This document shows, piece by piece, positions 7,925 to 15,562 of a DNA stretch of 27,909 nucleotides. Under the pieces are notes generated by a model. It had not been told where the DNA came from and searched no databases. It saw only the letters and a program-made list of their open reading frames with translations. This DNA comes from an uncultured Oscillospiraceae bacterium (GTDB lineage: Bacteria; Bacillota; Clostridia; Oscillospirales; Acutalibacteraceae), in the NCBI GenBank assembly GCA_902492455.1, contig CABULH010000032.1:1-27909 (forward strand), given 5' to 3'. Both the position numbers and the translations under genes were made by a program. Within the stretch, counting starts at the first letter, position 1. Each line of letters opens with the position of its first letter.

Positions 7925-9820
7925 ATGATTCATGGATTTTTGCGTGTCGCCGCCGCGACGCCGGTGATCCGCACGGCGGATTGCTTTTACAATGCGGATC
8001 AGATACTGGCCTGTGTGGATGCCGCGCCGGAGGACACGGCGCTGCTGGTGTTCCCTGAGCTTTGTCTCACCGGCTATACCTGCGGCGATCTGTTCCTCAG
8101 CACGCCGCTGCTGACCGCCGCGGAATCCGCTTTGCGCCGGATTCTGGCGGCCACAGTAGGAAAGGAAGCGGTTCTGCTGATCGGCCTGCCTGTATCGGTG
8201 GGATCCGGCCTGTACAACTGCGCCGCTGTCTGCCAGCGCGGGAATTTGCTGGGACTGGTGCCCAAAACCCAGCTGCCGGCCTATGCGGAGTTTTATGAGG
8301 CGCGCCACTTCACCCCGGCGACGGAATCTCCGCTGACGGTAACGTATGCCGGTCAGCAAACGGTGATGGACAGACGGCAGATTTTTGCCTGCCGGTCCAT
8401 GCCGGAATTTCGGCTGGGAGTGGAAATCTGTGAGGATTTGTGGGTAGCTTCTCCACCTTCGGCAGGTCTGGCAGCAGCCGGTGCCACGGTGATCGCCAAT
8501 CTGTCCGCCAGCGATGAAAGCATCGGTAAGGCGGCTTATCGTCGTCAGCTGGTGGCTTCTCAATCGGCACGGCTGTGCTGTGCGTATGTATACGCCGATG
8601 CAGGGGAAGGGGAATCCTCCACCGATCTGGTGTTTTCCGGCCACAATCTCATCGCGGAAAATGGCGTGGTACTGGCGGAAAGTCAGCCCTTCTCAGGGGA
8701 AAGGGCCGTTACAGAGGTGGATCTCTCCAGGCTGACCTACGACCGGAGGCGCATGAATACCTTTGCCGGATCCGGCGATGGTTATACCCAGATATTTTTT
8801 GATCTGCCGGTGCGTGAGCTGCAGCTGACCCGCCGGATTTCACCCCTGCCTTTTGTGCCTGCGGACACGGCGGAGCAATCCCAGCGGTGTGAGGAGATTC
8901 TCCGCATCCAGACGGCGGGGCTGGCCTCCCGGCTGCGGCATACCGGTTCCGCAGCCGTTTTAGGATTGTCTGGCGGGCTGGATTCGGCCCTGGCGCTTCT
9001 GGTGACTGTACGCGCCTATGATCTGTTGGAACGGCCGCGGCGTGAGATTCGAGCGGTGACTATGCCCTGCTACGGGACTACCGGCCGAACGCTGAACAAC
9101 GCGAAAATTCTTGCAGGCGCGTGCGGCGCCGATCTGCGGGAAATCGATATTTCTGCTGCGGTGACCAGGCATCTGGCGGATATCGGCCATCAGGGAGAGC
9201 AGGATGTCACCTATGAAAACGCCCAGGCCCGGGAGCGGACCCAGGTGCTGATGGATATAGCCAACCGCTGCGGTGGTATGGTGGTAGGCACCGGGGATCT
9301 TTCGGAGCTGGCGCTGGGCTGGGCCACTTATAATGGGGATCACATGTCCATGTATGGAGTCAACGCATCGGTCCCCAAAACCCTGGTGCGCCATCTGGTG
9401 GCTTATGAAGCCAACCGCTGCGGCGGTGCGGTGCGGGAGGCGCTGCTGGATATTCTGGATACACCGGTCAGCCCGGAGCTATTGCCGCCGGAAAACGGTG
9501 TTATCGCGCAAAAAACCGAGCAGATTGTCGGCCCCTATGAGCTGCACGATTTCTTTCTGTATTATATGCTGCGGTTCGGGTACGCACCGGCGAAGATCGC
9601 CCGGCTGGCCCGGCTGGCTTTTGCCGGGCGGTTTACCGATGAAGAGATCAAAAAGTGGCTTACGACATTTCTCCGTCGATTTTTCTCTCAGCAGTTCAAA
9701 CGCTCCTGTTTACCGGATGGTCCCAGGGTCGGCAGTGTGTCTCTCTCCCCCAGGGGAGATTGGAGAATGCCCTCCGATGCCAGCGCCGCCTTATGGCTGG
9801 CGGAGGCGGAAGCGCTGTAA
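7925..9820 (+). CDS. nadE: glutamine-dependent NAD+ synthetase
   Basis: Final step of NAD+ synthesis: deamido-NAD+ is amidated using ammonia released from glutamine. The 631-residue protein has the two-domain form. The N-terminal nitrilase-type glutaminase carries the triad E45 (FPELCLTGY), K114 (VPKTQLPAY) and C169 (GVEICEDLW). The C-terminal synthetase has the PP-loop SGGLDS (349-354), GTGDLSELALGW and GDHMSMYGVNASVPKTL. Glutaminase and synthetase halves are both complete, so the enzyme should work without a separate amidotransferase. A good ribosome binding site (7910-7920, AAGGAAGAAGG) precedes ATG 7925. It starts 36 bases after the transglutaminase gene with no terminator between, so it may be the last gene of the cobU-led transcript. 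Confidence 0.97.
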   Translation: MIHGFLRVAAATPVIRTADCFYNADQILACVDAAPEDTALLVFPELCLTGYTCGDLFLSTPLLTAAESALRRILAATVGKEAVLLIGLPVSVGSGLYNCAAVCQRGNLLGLVPKTQLPAYAEFYEARHFTPATESPLTVTYAGQQTVMDRRQIFACRSMPEFRLGVEICEDLWVASPPSAGLAAAGATVIANLSASDESIGKAAYRRQLVASQSARLCCAYVYADAGEGESSTDLVFSGHNLIAENGVVLAESQPFSGERAVTEVDLSRLTYDRRRMNTFAGSGDGYTQIFFDLPVRELQLTRRISPLPFVPADTAEQSQRCEEILRIQTAGLASRLRHTGSAAVLGLSGGLDSALALLVTVRAYDLLERPRREIRAVTMPCYGTTGRTLNNAKILAGACGADLREIDISAAVTRHLADIGHQGEQDVTYENAQARERTQVLMDIANRCGGMVVGTGDLSELALGWATYNGDHMSMYGVNASVPKTLVRHLVAYEANRCGGAVREALLDILDTPVSPELLPPENGVIAQKTEQIVGPYELHDFFLYYMLRFGYAPAKIARLARLAFAGRFTDEEIKKWLTTFLRRFFSQQFKRSCLPDGPRVGSVSLSPRGDWRMPSDASAALWLAEAEAL

Positions 9821-9887
9821 GCGATAAATGAAAAAACTTGCCCTAAGATAAGTACGCTGAAGTTCGGAGCCAATAAAATCATAACAA

Positions 9888-9935
9888 AAAGAGCCATCCG
9901 CAGGACCGTGATCGACGGCCCGCAGATGGCTCTTT
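9888..9935. terminator. bidirectional terminator between nadE and the DtxR-family gene
   Basis: An 11-bp stem (9888-9898 with 9925-9935) has an imperfect GC-rich upper part. In the minus direction it is followed by a T-run (complement of 9886-9890 and further T-rich bases), a classic terminator for the regulator gene. In the plus direction the tail (TTTGTTAA) is weaker but usable for nadE. Confidence 0.75.
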
Positions 9936-9957
9936 GTTAATGGAAATTAAAAGGGGA

Positions 9958-10329
9958 TTACTTAACTGCCTGGAGGACATGGCGTTTGATGGCCTCAAAG
10001 CTTTCCGCGCTGATAACATGCTCAATCCGGCAGGCGTCCTCCACTGCCGTTTCCCGGTTTACGCCCAGCGTGACAAGCCAATCGGATATCATGGTATGGC
10101 GTTCATACATGGTATCCGCAATGACGCGACCTTTTTCCGTCAGGGTGATGAAGCCGGAGGTGTCCATCAAAATATATCCGTTTTCCCGCAGATTCTTCAT
10201 GGCAACGCTGACGCTGGGTTTGGCATAGTCTAATTCGTTGACAATGTCAATGGAGCGAACGCTTCCCTTTTTGTGCTGCAGAATCAGAATGGTTTCCAGA
10301 TAATTTTCAGCGGATTCTTGGATTTTCAA
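9958..10329 (-). CDS. DtxR/MntR-family metal-dependent repressor, probably iron-sensing
   Basis: A 123-residue transcriptional regulator with an N-terminal winged helix (about 1-65; recognition helix near KPSVSVAMKNL) and a metal-dependent dimerisation domain (about 66-123). It lacks the C-terminal SH3 domain of full DtxR, so it has MntR size. The metal site can be read as E12, H78, C100, E103 and H104. The C-x-x-E-H arrangement (ACRIEH) follows iron-type DtxR (C102, E105, H106) rather than manganese-type MntR, which has Glu instead of Cys. It is divergent from the feo genes, whose promoter carries two identical palindromes, so local control of iron uptake is the likely job. The start is TTG at 10329 with GGAGG nine bases upstream. 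No ATG fits, and the N-terminus MKIQESAENYLETI is typical of the family. Confidence 0.93.
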   Translation of the reverse strand: MKIQESAENYLETILILQHKKGSVRSIDIVNELDYAKPSVSVAMKNLRENGYILMDTSGFITLTEKGRVIADTMYERHTMISDWLVTLGVNRETAVEDACRIEHVISAESFEAIKRHVLQAVK

Positions 10330-10420
10330 AACAGCCGACCTCCAAGTTTATTTTAACATGATCAAGAACGCAGCTTCTTATAATCAATTTTACTGATTTA
10401 TCAAATGTTGAATCTTGCTT

Positions 10421-10450
10421 ATTATATCACAAATGAAGAATAAATTGCAA
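10421..10450 (-). promoter_or_regulatory. candidate promoter of the DtxR-family gene
   Basis: On the minus strand TTGCAA (10450-10445), an 18-base spacer, and a perfect TATAAT (10426-10421). It leaves a leader of about 85 bases. No copy of the GTTAG-N6-CTAAC palindrome overlaps it, so autoregulation is not indicated. Confidence 0.5.
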
Positions 10451-10487
10451 CGGGCGTTAAAAACTGACTTTGACAGGAAAAATCTTC

Positions 10488-10516
10488 TTGACATCAAAGT
10501 TAGTCTGTGCTAACAT
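10488..10516 (+). promoter_or_regulatory. promoter of the feo operon
   Basis: A perfect TTGACA (10488-10493), a 17-base spacer, and TAACAT (10511-10516). The first palindromic operator (10499-10514) covers the spacer and most of the -10, so a bound repressor would block polymerase. Confidence 0.78.
10499..10514. promoter_or_regulatory. DtxR-type operator, copy 1
   Basis: Perfect inverted repeat GTTAG-N6-CTAAC, flanked by AAA on the left. It sits between the -35 and -10 of the feo promoter. The half-site GTTAG/CTAAC also occurs in the DtxR/IdeR consensus, though with different spacing there. Binding by the adjacent regulator is inferred. Confidence 0.7.
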
Positions 10517-10523
10517 ATATGTG

Positions 10524-10539
10524 GTTAGAAAAGGCTAAC
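10524..10539. promoter_or_regulatory. DtxR-type operator, copy 2
   Basis: Second perfect GTTAG-N6-CTAAC palindrome, its centre 25 bases from copy 1, covering the expected transcription start region and ending just before the feoA ribosome binding site. Confidence 0.7.
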
Positions 10540-10558
10540 TTTAGAAGGAGTGAAAGAT

Positions 10559-10768
10559 ATGCCCTTAACAATGGCGAGAACAGGAGAGATCAATCGCATC
10601 AAAAAGGTAGGGGGCAGGGAGGATACCAGACGTTTCCTCGAAAATTTGGGTTTTGTTGTCGGCAGTGATGTTACCGTTGTGACGGAAATCGGCGGAAATG
10701 TGATTGTTAATGTGAAAGAATCCCGGGTGGCTATCAGTAAAGAAATGGCAAACCGGATCTGGATTTGA
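10559..10768 (+). CDS. feoA: FeoA-domain protein (first copy)
   Basis: A 69-residue cytosolic SH3-like FeoA protein, the small partner of the ferrous-iron transporter FeoB. The recognisable core is the LGFVVGSDVTVV turn and the GGNVIVNVKESRVAISKEMANRI ending (written here as parts: GGNVIVNV, then ESRVAISKEMA), typical of FeoA domains. AGAAGGAG (10543-10550) is 8 bases from ATG 10559. A longer in-frame GTG start at 10550 would lie inside the ribosome binding site and is rejected. It is the first gene after the regulated promoter and is followed 18 bases later by a second, divergent feoA. Confidence 0.92.
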   Translation: MPLTMARTGEINRIKKVGGREDTRRFLENLGFVVGSDVTVVTEIGGNVIVNVKESRVAISKEMANRIWI

Positions 10769-10786
10769 CCGAAAGGAGTGGCGGCA

Positions 10787-11008
10787 ATGCGCACGCTGAA
10801 AGAGGCAAAGGTAGGACAGACGGTTCAGGTGGTCAAGCTTCATGGAGAGGGGGCTGTCAAGCGGCGGATCATGGACATGGGGATTACCAAAGGGATACCG
10901 GTATATGTCCGCAAGGTGGCGCCTTTGGGCGATCCGGTGGAAGTGACGGTGCGCGGTTATGAACTGTCTATCCGCAAAGCGGACGCGGAAATGATCGAAG
11001 TACAATAA
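10787..11008 (+). CDS. feoA: FeoA-domain protein (second copy)
   Basis: A 73-residue FeoA protein with the motif GEGAVKRRIMDMGITKG followed by APLGDPVEVTVRGYELSIRK, which is closer to the classical FeoA consensus than the first copy. Two different FeoA proteins before one FeoB are common in Clostridia; they may form a hetero-oligomeric cap on the transporter. AAAGGAG (10773-10778) is 8 bases upstream of ATG 10787; the in-frame GTG at 10778 overlaps that site and is not used. A third operator palindrome lies between this gene and feoB. Confidence 0.93.
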   Translation: MRTLKEAKVGQTVQVVKLHGEGAVKRRIMDMGITKGIPVYVRKVAPLGDPVEVTVRGYELSIRKADAEMIEVQ

Positions 11009-11023
11009 TTTTTTTAGGCGAAG

Positions 11024-11039
11024 GTTAGTGAAAACTAAC
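11024..11039. promoter_or_regulatory. DtxR-type operator, copy 3 (before feoB)
   Basis: Third perfect GTTAG-N6-CTAAC palindrome, extended by one more pair (G at 11023, C at 11040). It sits inside the feoA-feoB gap directly before the feoB ribosome binding site. No convincing promoter is seen in the gap, so it may act as a roadblock, serve a weak promoter, or form an RNA hairpin next to the SD. Confidence 0.6.
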
Positions 11040-11056
11040 CAAAGGAGGAGAGCAGC

Positions 11057-13522
11057 ATGTCCATAAAAATTGCTTTAGCCGGCAATCCCAACAGCGGCAA
11101 AACCACTCTGTTCAACGCCCTGACCGGCTCCAACCAATTTGTGGGAAACTGGCCGGGAGTTACGGTGGAAAAGAAGGAGGGTAAACTCCGGGGGCATAAA
11201 GATGTGATTATTACCGATCTGCCGGGTATTTATTCCCTTTCTCCCTACACCTTGGAAGAGGTGGTGGCCCGGAATTATCTGCTGGCAGAGCGGCCGGATG
11301 CCATTCTCAACATCGTGGATGGAACCAACTTGGAGCGCAATCTTTATTTAACCACCCAATTGATGGAACTGGGGATTCCAGTGCTGATGGCCGTCAATAT
11401 GATGGACGTGGTGAAGAAAAGCGGAGATGATATTCATGCGGACGGGCTGAAGAAAGCCCTGGGCTGCGAGGTGGTGGAAATCTCCGCGTTAAAGGGAACC
11501 GGTATTACGGAAGCTGCTGACAGGGCGGTGAAGCTGGCTCAGAAGAAAACACAGAACCCGCCGGTCCACCGATTCGGCAACCGGGTGGAAGAGGCGCTGT
11601 CGGCCATTGAAGAACGGCTGACGGATGTACCGGAAGAGCAGAAGCGATTTTTTGCCGTTAAGCTGTTCGAACGCGACGAAAAGATCCGGGAGCAGCATCC
11701 GGGACTTCCGGATGTGGAGATGGTGGTGAAAGCTGTGGAAGAAGAATTGGATGACGACAGCGAGAGCATCATCACCAACGAGCGCTACACCTACATATCC
11801 TCCGTGATCCGGCAATGCTGCACCCGGAAAAACAAACAAAAGCTGACGATATCCGATAAAATTGACCGGGTGGTGACCAATCGCTGGCTGGCGCTGCCGA
11901 TCTTTGCCGTGGTGATGTTCATCGTATACTTTGTATCGGTCACCACAGTGGGAACAATCGCCACCGACTGGGCCAACGACGGTGTGTTCGGTGACGGATG
12001 GCATTTGCTGGGGATTGGTTCAAAAACCTATGGCGAAGATGCGGACGCCTATGCTGTGGAAAGCGCTAAGGTGGAAGCATATATAGCGGCTGCGGAAGCG
12101 GCGGGAATAGATGTGGGGCCGCTGCAGGAGACGCTGGAAGAGGCTGAACCGGATTCAGCAGTTATTCAGGCGTTTGAGGAACAGGCGGCCGCTGCGGGGA
12201 TTACCGCTACAGTCGCGCTGTACGACGATGAGGGCAATGTGGAGGAAACCCTGGCTGTGGCAGCGGTAGAGTTTCACACCGCTGTAGCGGCGGCAGAGCC
12301 GGATCCGGCGGATTACGGCGTTTGGGTGCCCGGTATCCCGGTGCTGTTGGAGGATGCTTTAACAGCTGTCAAATGCGCCGATTGGCTGCAGGGATTGATT
12401 CTCAACGGCATTGTGTCCGGTGTCGGCGCAGTGCTGGGTTTTGTACCGCAGATGCTGATTCTTTTCCTGTTCCTGGCTTTCCTGGAGGCCTGCGGCTATA
12501 TGGCCCGTATCGCCTTCATCATGGACCGGATTTTTCGGAAGTTCGGGCTTTCAGGCAAATCCTTTATCCCCATGCTGATCGGCACAGGCTGCGGCGTGCC
12601 CGGCATCATGGCTTCCCGCACCATTGAAAACGAGCGGGATCGCCGGATGACGATTATGACCACTACATTCATTCCCTGCGGAGCGAAGCTGCCCATTATT
12701 GCGCTGATTGCCGGCGCACTGTTCGGCGGCGCCTGGTGGGTGGCGCCCAGCGCTTATTTCGTCGGCGTAGCGGCCATTATCATCTCAGGCATTATTCTGA
12801 AGAAAACCAAAATGTTCGCGGGTGATCCGGCTCCCTTTGTGATGGAGCTGCCCGCTTACCATCTGCCCACGGTGGGCAACGTACTGCGCAGCATGTGGGA
12901 ACGCGGCTGGTCTTTCATCAAAAAAGCGGGAACGGTTATCCTCCTTGCCACCATTCTTGTGTGGTTTACCTCCAGCTTCGGTTTCAAGGACGGCAGTTTC
13001 GGTATGGTGGAGATGAACGACAGCCTGCTGGCAGCGGTCGGCAACGGCCTGGCCTGGATCTTTGCGCCTTTGGGCTGGGGCGACTGGAAGGCGGCTGTGG
13101 CGGCTATCACTGGTCTGATTGCCAAAGAAAACGTGGTGGGCACCTTTGGCGTCCTCTACAGCGGCATGGAAGAAGTAGCAGAAAACGGCTGGCAGATTTG
13201 GGCCAATATGCGGCAGGAATTCACGGCATTGTCCGCCTATTCCTTCCTGGTGTTCAACCTCCTGTGCGCTCCCTGCTTTGCGGCCATCGGTGCTATCAAA
13301 CGGGAGATGAACAGCGCAAAATGGACCTGGTTCGCCATTGGGTATCAATGCGTATTTGCTTATGCAGTTTCCCTGTGCATTTATCAACTGGGTACTCTCT
13401 TTACCGGCGGCGGCTTCGGCGTGTTCACTGTGGTGGCCTTTCTGTTGGTGGCGATCTTTCTCTTCCTGCTCTTTCGGCCTTATAAGGAGAGCAACACCCT
13501 GAAGACAAAGGTGCGCGTGTGA
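11057..13522 (+). CDS. feoB: ferrous iron transporter FeoB
   Basis: An 821-residue inner-membrane Fe(II) transporter with a cytosolic N-terminal G domain: G1 GNPNSGKT (9-16), G3 DLPGIYS (54-60), G4 NMMD (114-117). After a helical spacer domain and the first membrane helix (about 284-304) comes an unusual insert of roughly 100 residues (about 318-420). It is rich in Ala and Glu/Asp, is predicted to lie outside the membrane, and has no counterpart in standard FeoB. The channel part then continues normally with GFVPQMLILF, the gate-like GTGCGVPGIMASRTI (Cys in GCGVP) and NLLCAPCFAAIGAI. Ribosome binding site AAAGGAGG (11041-11048), 8 bases from ATG. It belongs to the iron-regulated feoA-feoA-feoB operon. 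Confidence 0.97.
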   Translation: MSIKIALAGNPNSGKTTLFNALTGSNQFVGNWPGVTVEKKEGKLRGHKDVIITDLPGIYSLSPYTLEEVVARNYLLAERPDAILNIVDGTNLERNLYLTTQLMELGIPVLMAVNMMDVVKKSGDDIHADGLKKALGCEVVEISALKGTGITEAADRAVKLAQKKTQNPPVHRFGNRVEEALSAIEERLTDVPEEQKRFFAVKLFERDEKIREQHPGLPDVEMVVKAVEEELDDDSESIITNERYTYISSVIRQCCTRKNKQKLTISDKIDRVVTNRWLALPIFAVVMFIVYFVSVTTVGTIATDWANDGVFGDGWHLLGIGSKTYGEDADAYAVESAKVEAYIAAAEAAGIDVGPLQETLEEAEPDSAVIQAFEEQAAAAGITATVALYDDEGNVEETLAVAAVEFHTAVAAAEPDPADYGVWVPGIPVLLEDALTAVKCADWLQGLILNGIVSGVGAVLGFVPQMLILFLFLAFLEACGYMARIAFIMDRIFRKFGLSGKSFIPMLIGTGCGVPGIMASRTIENERDRRMTIMTTTFIPCGAKLPIIALIAGALFGGAWWVAPSAYFVGVAAIIISGIILKKTKMFAGDPAPFVMELPAYHLPTVGNVLRSMWERGWSFIKKAGTVILLATILVWFTSSFGFKDGSFGMVEMNDSLLAAVGNGLAWIFAPLGWGDWKAAVAAITGLIAKENVVGTFGVLYSGMEEVAENGWQIWANMRQEFTALSAYSFLVFNLLCAPCFAAIGAIKREMNSAKWTWFAIGYQCVFAYAVSLCIYQLGTLFTGGGFGVFTVVAFLLVAIFLFLLFRPYKESNTLKTKVRV

Positions 13523-13545
13523 TTCTCTGAAAGGAGAGAAACGGC

Positions 13546-13713
13546 ATGCTGGCATTTTTAGCGGAAAATCTGGCAACTATTCTGATCGGGCTGGCAATTC
13601 TGGCCCTGGTGGTCTTGATTGTAGTAAAATTGATCCGGGATAAGAAAAAGGGGAAGAGTAGCTGCGGATGCGGTTGTGAAAACTGTCCCAACTCGGGCCA
13701 TTGTCACCATTAG
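13546..13713 (+). CDS. FeoB-associated Cys-rich membrane protein
   Basis: A 55-residue protein read directly from the sequence. One membrane helix (about residues 9-28) is followed by a basic stretch (RDKKKGK) and a Cys/His-rich tail with CGCGCENC, then PNSGHCHH. This is the layout of the small FeoB-associated Cys-rich proteins often found right after feoB in Firmicutes. The tail may bind iron as it leaves the transporter (inference). It starts 23 bases after feoB with AAAGGAG (13530-13536) and is followed at once by a perfect terminator, so it is the last gene of the feo operon. Confidence 0.9.
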   Translation: MLAFLAENLATILIGLAILALVVLIVVKLIRDKKKGKSSCGCGCENCPNSGHCHH

Positions 13714-13717
13714 TTTG

Positions 13718-13761
13718 AAAAGAAAGCCTCTTCCGGATATATCCGGAAGAGGCTTTCTTTT
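13718..13761 (+). terminator. feo operon terminator
   Basis: A perfect 44-base palindrome (22 bp each side), ending CTTTCTTTT. Because it is fully symmetric, it can terminate in both directions. It begins five bases after the stop of the small membrane protein. Confidence 0.85.
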
Positions 13762-13772
13762 GCTGCCTTTGA

Positions 13773-13801
13773 TTGTATTTCCCGCCGCACTATGCTAAAA
13801 T
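13773..13801 (+). promoter_or_regulatory. candidate promoter of the tlyA-like pair
   Basis: TTGTAT (13773-13778), a 17-base spacer, and TAAAAT (13796-13801). The predicted start near 13808 lies after the first in-frame ATG (13792), which therefore cannot be the translation start. Confidence 0.5.
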
Positions 13802-13824
13802 ATCTTTATTATGTAAGAGACGGG

Positions 13825-14640
13825 ATGAAGCAAATGGATTTGGAAGAGTATCTCTGCCGGAAAGAGGGCTTCTCTGCGGCGGAGGCCAACGGCATCATTA
13901 TGGCGGGCAAGGCTTTGGTGAATGACGAGGTGTGTTTGGAAAGGCACTATATTTTAAAGGACAGCGACCGGGTGCGGGTGAAATATGAAAAGAAGAAGTA
14001 TGCCACCCGGTCGGGATATAAGCTGGAAAAGGCGCTGGCCTTTTTTCAGGTATCGGCCCAGGACAAGCTCTGTCTGGACGTGGGGGCGTCGGAGGGTGGT
14101 TTCACTGATTGTCTGCTGCAGCATGGAGCGGCCAAGGTATACGCGGTAGACGTAGCTTACGGCATCTTAAACTGGAAGCTGCGCAGCGATTCCCGGGTAG
14201 TGCCGCTTGAGCGGGTTAACGCCCGATATTTGGATGAAACCAAGGTGCCGGAATCTTGCGATTTGCTGACGGTGGATGTATCTTTCATATCCTCCGGTAA
14301 GATTCTGCCGCAGGTTTGCCGGCTGCTGAAACCGGAAGGGCGTTTTTTGCTGCTGTTCAAGCCCCAGTTTGAGCTGAAAAAGGAATACGTCAAGAAGAAC
14401 GGCAACATTGCGGATATCTCCCAAATCGCGAAAGCGATTGCTGTTTTGGCAGAGGAACTGCGGGAACAGGGGATTTATTTTCATGGCGTCACCTATTCTC
14501 CCATCCGGGGAAATAACGGGAACGTGGAGTTTCTCCTTTGCGGCGGGATGACCGGTCCGGGAGGGGATTTGTCCGAGGAGGCAGTGCAGCGGGTGGTGGA
14601 TGAGGCATTTGCCGCTTTGCAGGAAGGGGAGGAAGCATGA
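13825..14640 (+). CDS. TlyA-family RNA methyltransferase, paralogue 1
   Basis: A 271-residue S4-domain plus FtsJ-type methyltransferase. TlyA enzymes 2'-O-methylate rRNA; some are called hemolysins in databases. The N-terminal S4 domain (about 1-60) shows MAGKALVNDE. The methyltransferase has K66 (SGYKLEKAL), SAM loop DVGASEGGFTDC (85-96), D151 (TVDVSFIS), K179 (FKPQFE) and E235 (NVEFLLC), the full K-D-K-E set expected for ribose methylation. Start: ATG 13825 (MKQMDLEEYL) aligns with usual TlyA N-termini. The ribosome binding site is weak (AGAGACGGG), and ATG 13834 is an alternative. It overlaps the next gene by ATGA, so the two paralogues are coupled. Confidence 0.9.
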   Translation: MKQMDLEEYLCRKEGFSAAEANGIIMAGKALVNDEVCLERHYILKDSDRVRVKYEKKKYATRSGYKLEKALAFFQVSAQDKLCLDVGASEGGFTDCLLQHGAAKVYAVDVAYGILNWKLRSDSRVVPLERVNARYLDETKVPESCDLLTVDVSFISSGKILPQVCRLLKPEGRFLLLFKPQFELKKEYVKKNGNIADISQIAKAIAVLAEELREQGIYFHGVTYSPIRGNNGNVEFLLCGGMTGPGGDLSEEAVQRVVDEAFAALQEGEEA

Positions 14641-15470
14641 AGACGGCAAAATGCTGCGCTCTGGACCGCCTGCTGGAAGAGGGCTGGTTCGACAGCGAGA
14701 AGGAAGCCCAGGCTTGGGTGATGACCCGCCGGGTGTTGGTGGACAATGTGCCCCTGTCCAGCGTCAAGGAGCGTATCCGGCAGGATGGGGTGATCCGGGT
14801 TAAGGAATACTATAAAAAGCGATATGTCAACAAGGGCGGTCTGAAACTGGAGGGGGCCCTGCGGGATTTCGGCATCCACGCGGAGGGGATGGTAGCCCTG
14901 GACTGCGGCGCTTCTACCGGCGGCTTCACCGACTGCTGGCTGCAGCAAGGCGTGAAACAGGTCTATGCCGTGGATGTAGGTTTTGGCCAGTTGGCAGGAA
15001 AGCTGCTGATCGAGCCACGGGTGGTAAACATGGAAAGGACCAATCTGGCCGATTCAGTGCTGACGGTGCTGGATCCCCGACCCGAGATTATCAGCTTGGA
15101 TTTATCCTATTTATCACTGAAAAAAGCGCTGCCCCTCTGCCGGGAAATTCTGGGGGAACAGGGTACAGCCGTCTGCCTGGTAAAACCTATTTATGAGGTG
15201 GAGTCGGCGGAAATCCGGCGCACCGGCGCCATCAACGACCGGGAGATTCATCGAGAAATTCTGCGGGATCTCTGTACCCATTTTCAAGAAGAGGGATATG
15301 CTGTCCGCGGCGTCACCAACAGCGGCGTTACCGGCAACGAAGGAACGCTGGAATATTTCCTCTGTCTCGGCTGGGGTGGAGAAGAGGAACAGGGAAATTG
15401 GGAGACCGCCATTGAGGAAGCGCTGGACAGAGCCTTTGCTCTGCCTGCTTTTCATAAAAACGGGATATAA
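14637..15470 (+). CDS. TlyA-family RNA methyltransferase, paralogue 2
   Basis: A 277-residue paralogue of the gene immediately upstream, with the same S4 (about 5-60) plus FtsJ-type layout. The catalytic set is again complete: K70 (GGLKLEGAL), SAM loop DCGASTGGFTDC (89-100), D155 (SLDLSYLS), K183 (LVKPIYE) and E239 (TLEYFLC). Apart from these motifs the two proteins differ widely (for example NDREIH here versus DISQIA in the first), so this is an old duplication rather than a recent one. Its start codon is inside the stop of paralogue 1 (ATGA). A bidirectional terminator follows at once. Confidence 0.9.
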   Translation: MKTAKCCALDRLLEEGWFDSEKEAQAWVMTRRVLVDNVPLSSVKERIRQDGVIRVKEYYKKRYVNKGGLKLEGALRDFGIHAEGMVALDCGASTGGFTDCWLQQGVKQVYAVDVGFGQLAGKLLIEPRVVNMERTNLADSVLTVLDPRPEIISLDLSYLSLKKALPLCREILGEQGTAVCLVKPIYEVESAEIRRTGAINDREIHREILRDLCTHFQEEGYAVRGVTNSGVTGNEGTLEYFLCLGWGGEEEQGNWETAIEEALDRAFALPAFHKNGI

Positions 15471-15506
15471 CGCAAAAGTGGAGCGCTCGTGCGCTCCACT
15501 TTCGCG
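15471..15506. terminator. convergent terminator
   Basis: A 12-bp stem (15475-15486 with 15491-15502), loop TCGT, extended by CGC/GCG after one mismatch. It is located between the stops of the plus-strand TlyA paralogue and the minus-strand lipoprotein. There is no long T-run, so efficiency is uncertain. Confidence 0.65.
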
Positions 15507-15562
15507 TTGAAATGGCGATCAGCCGGCATTTTGTAATGATGCAACAGAGCCGTTGCCATTCT

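Noticed and set aside
13792..13824. Upstream start for the first TlyA-like gene
   Set aside because: The ATG at 13792 overlaps the candidate -10 (13796-13801), lacks a ribosome binding site, and the added residues do not fit TlyA N-termini.
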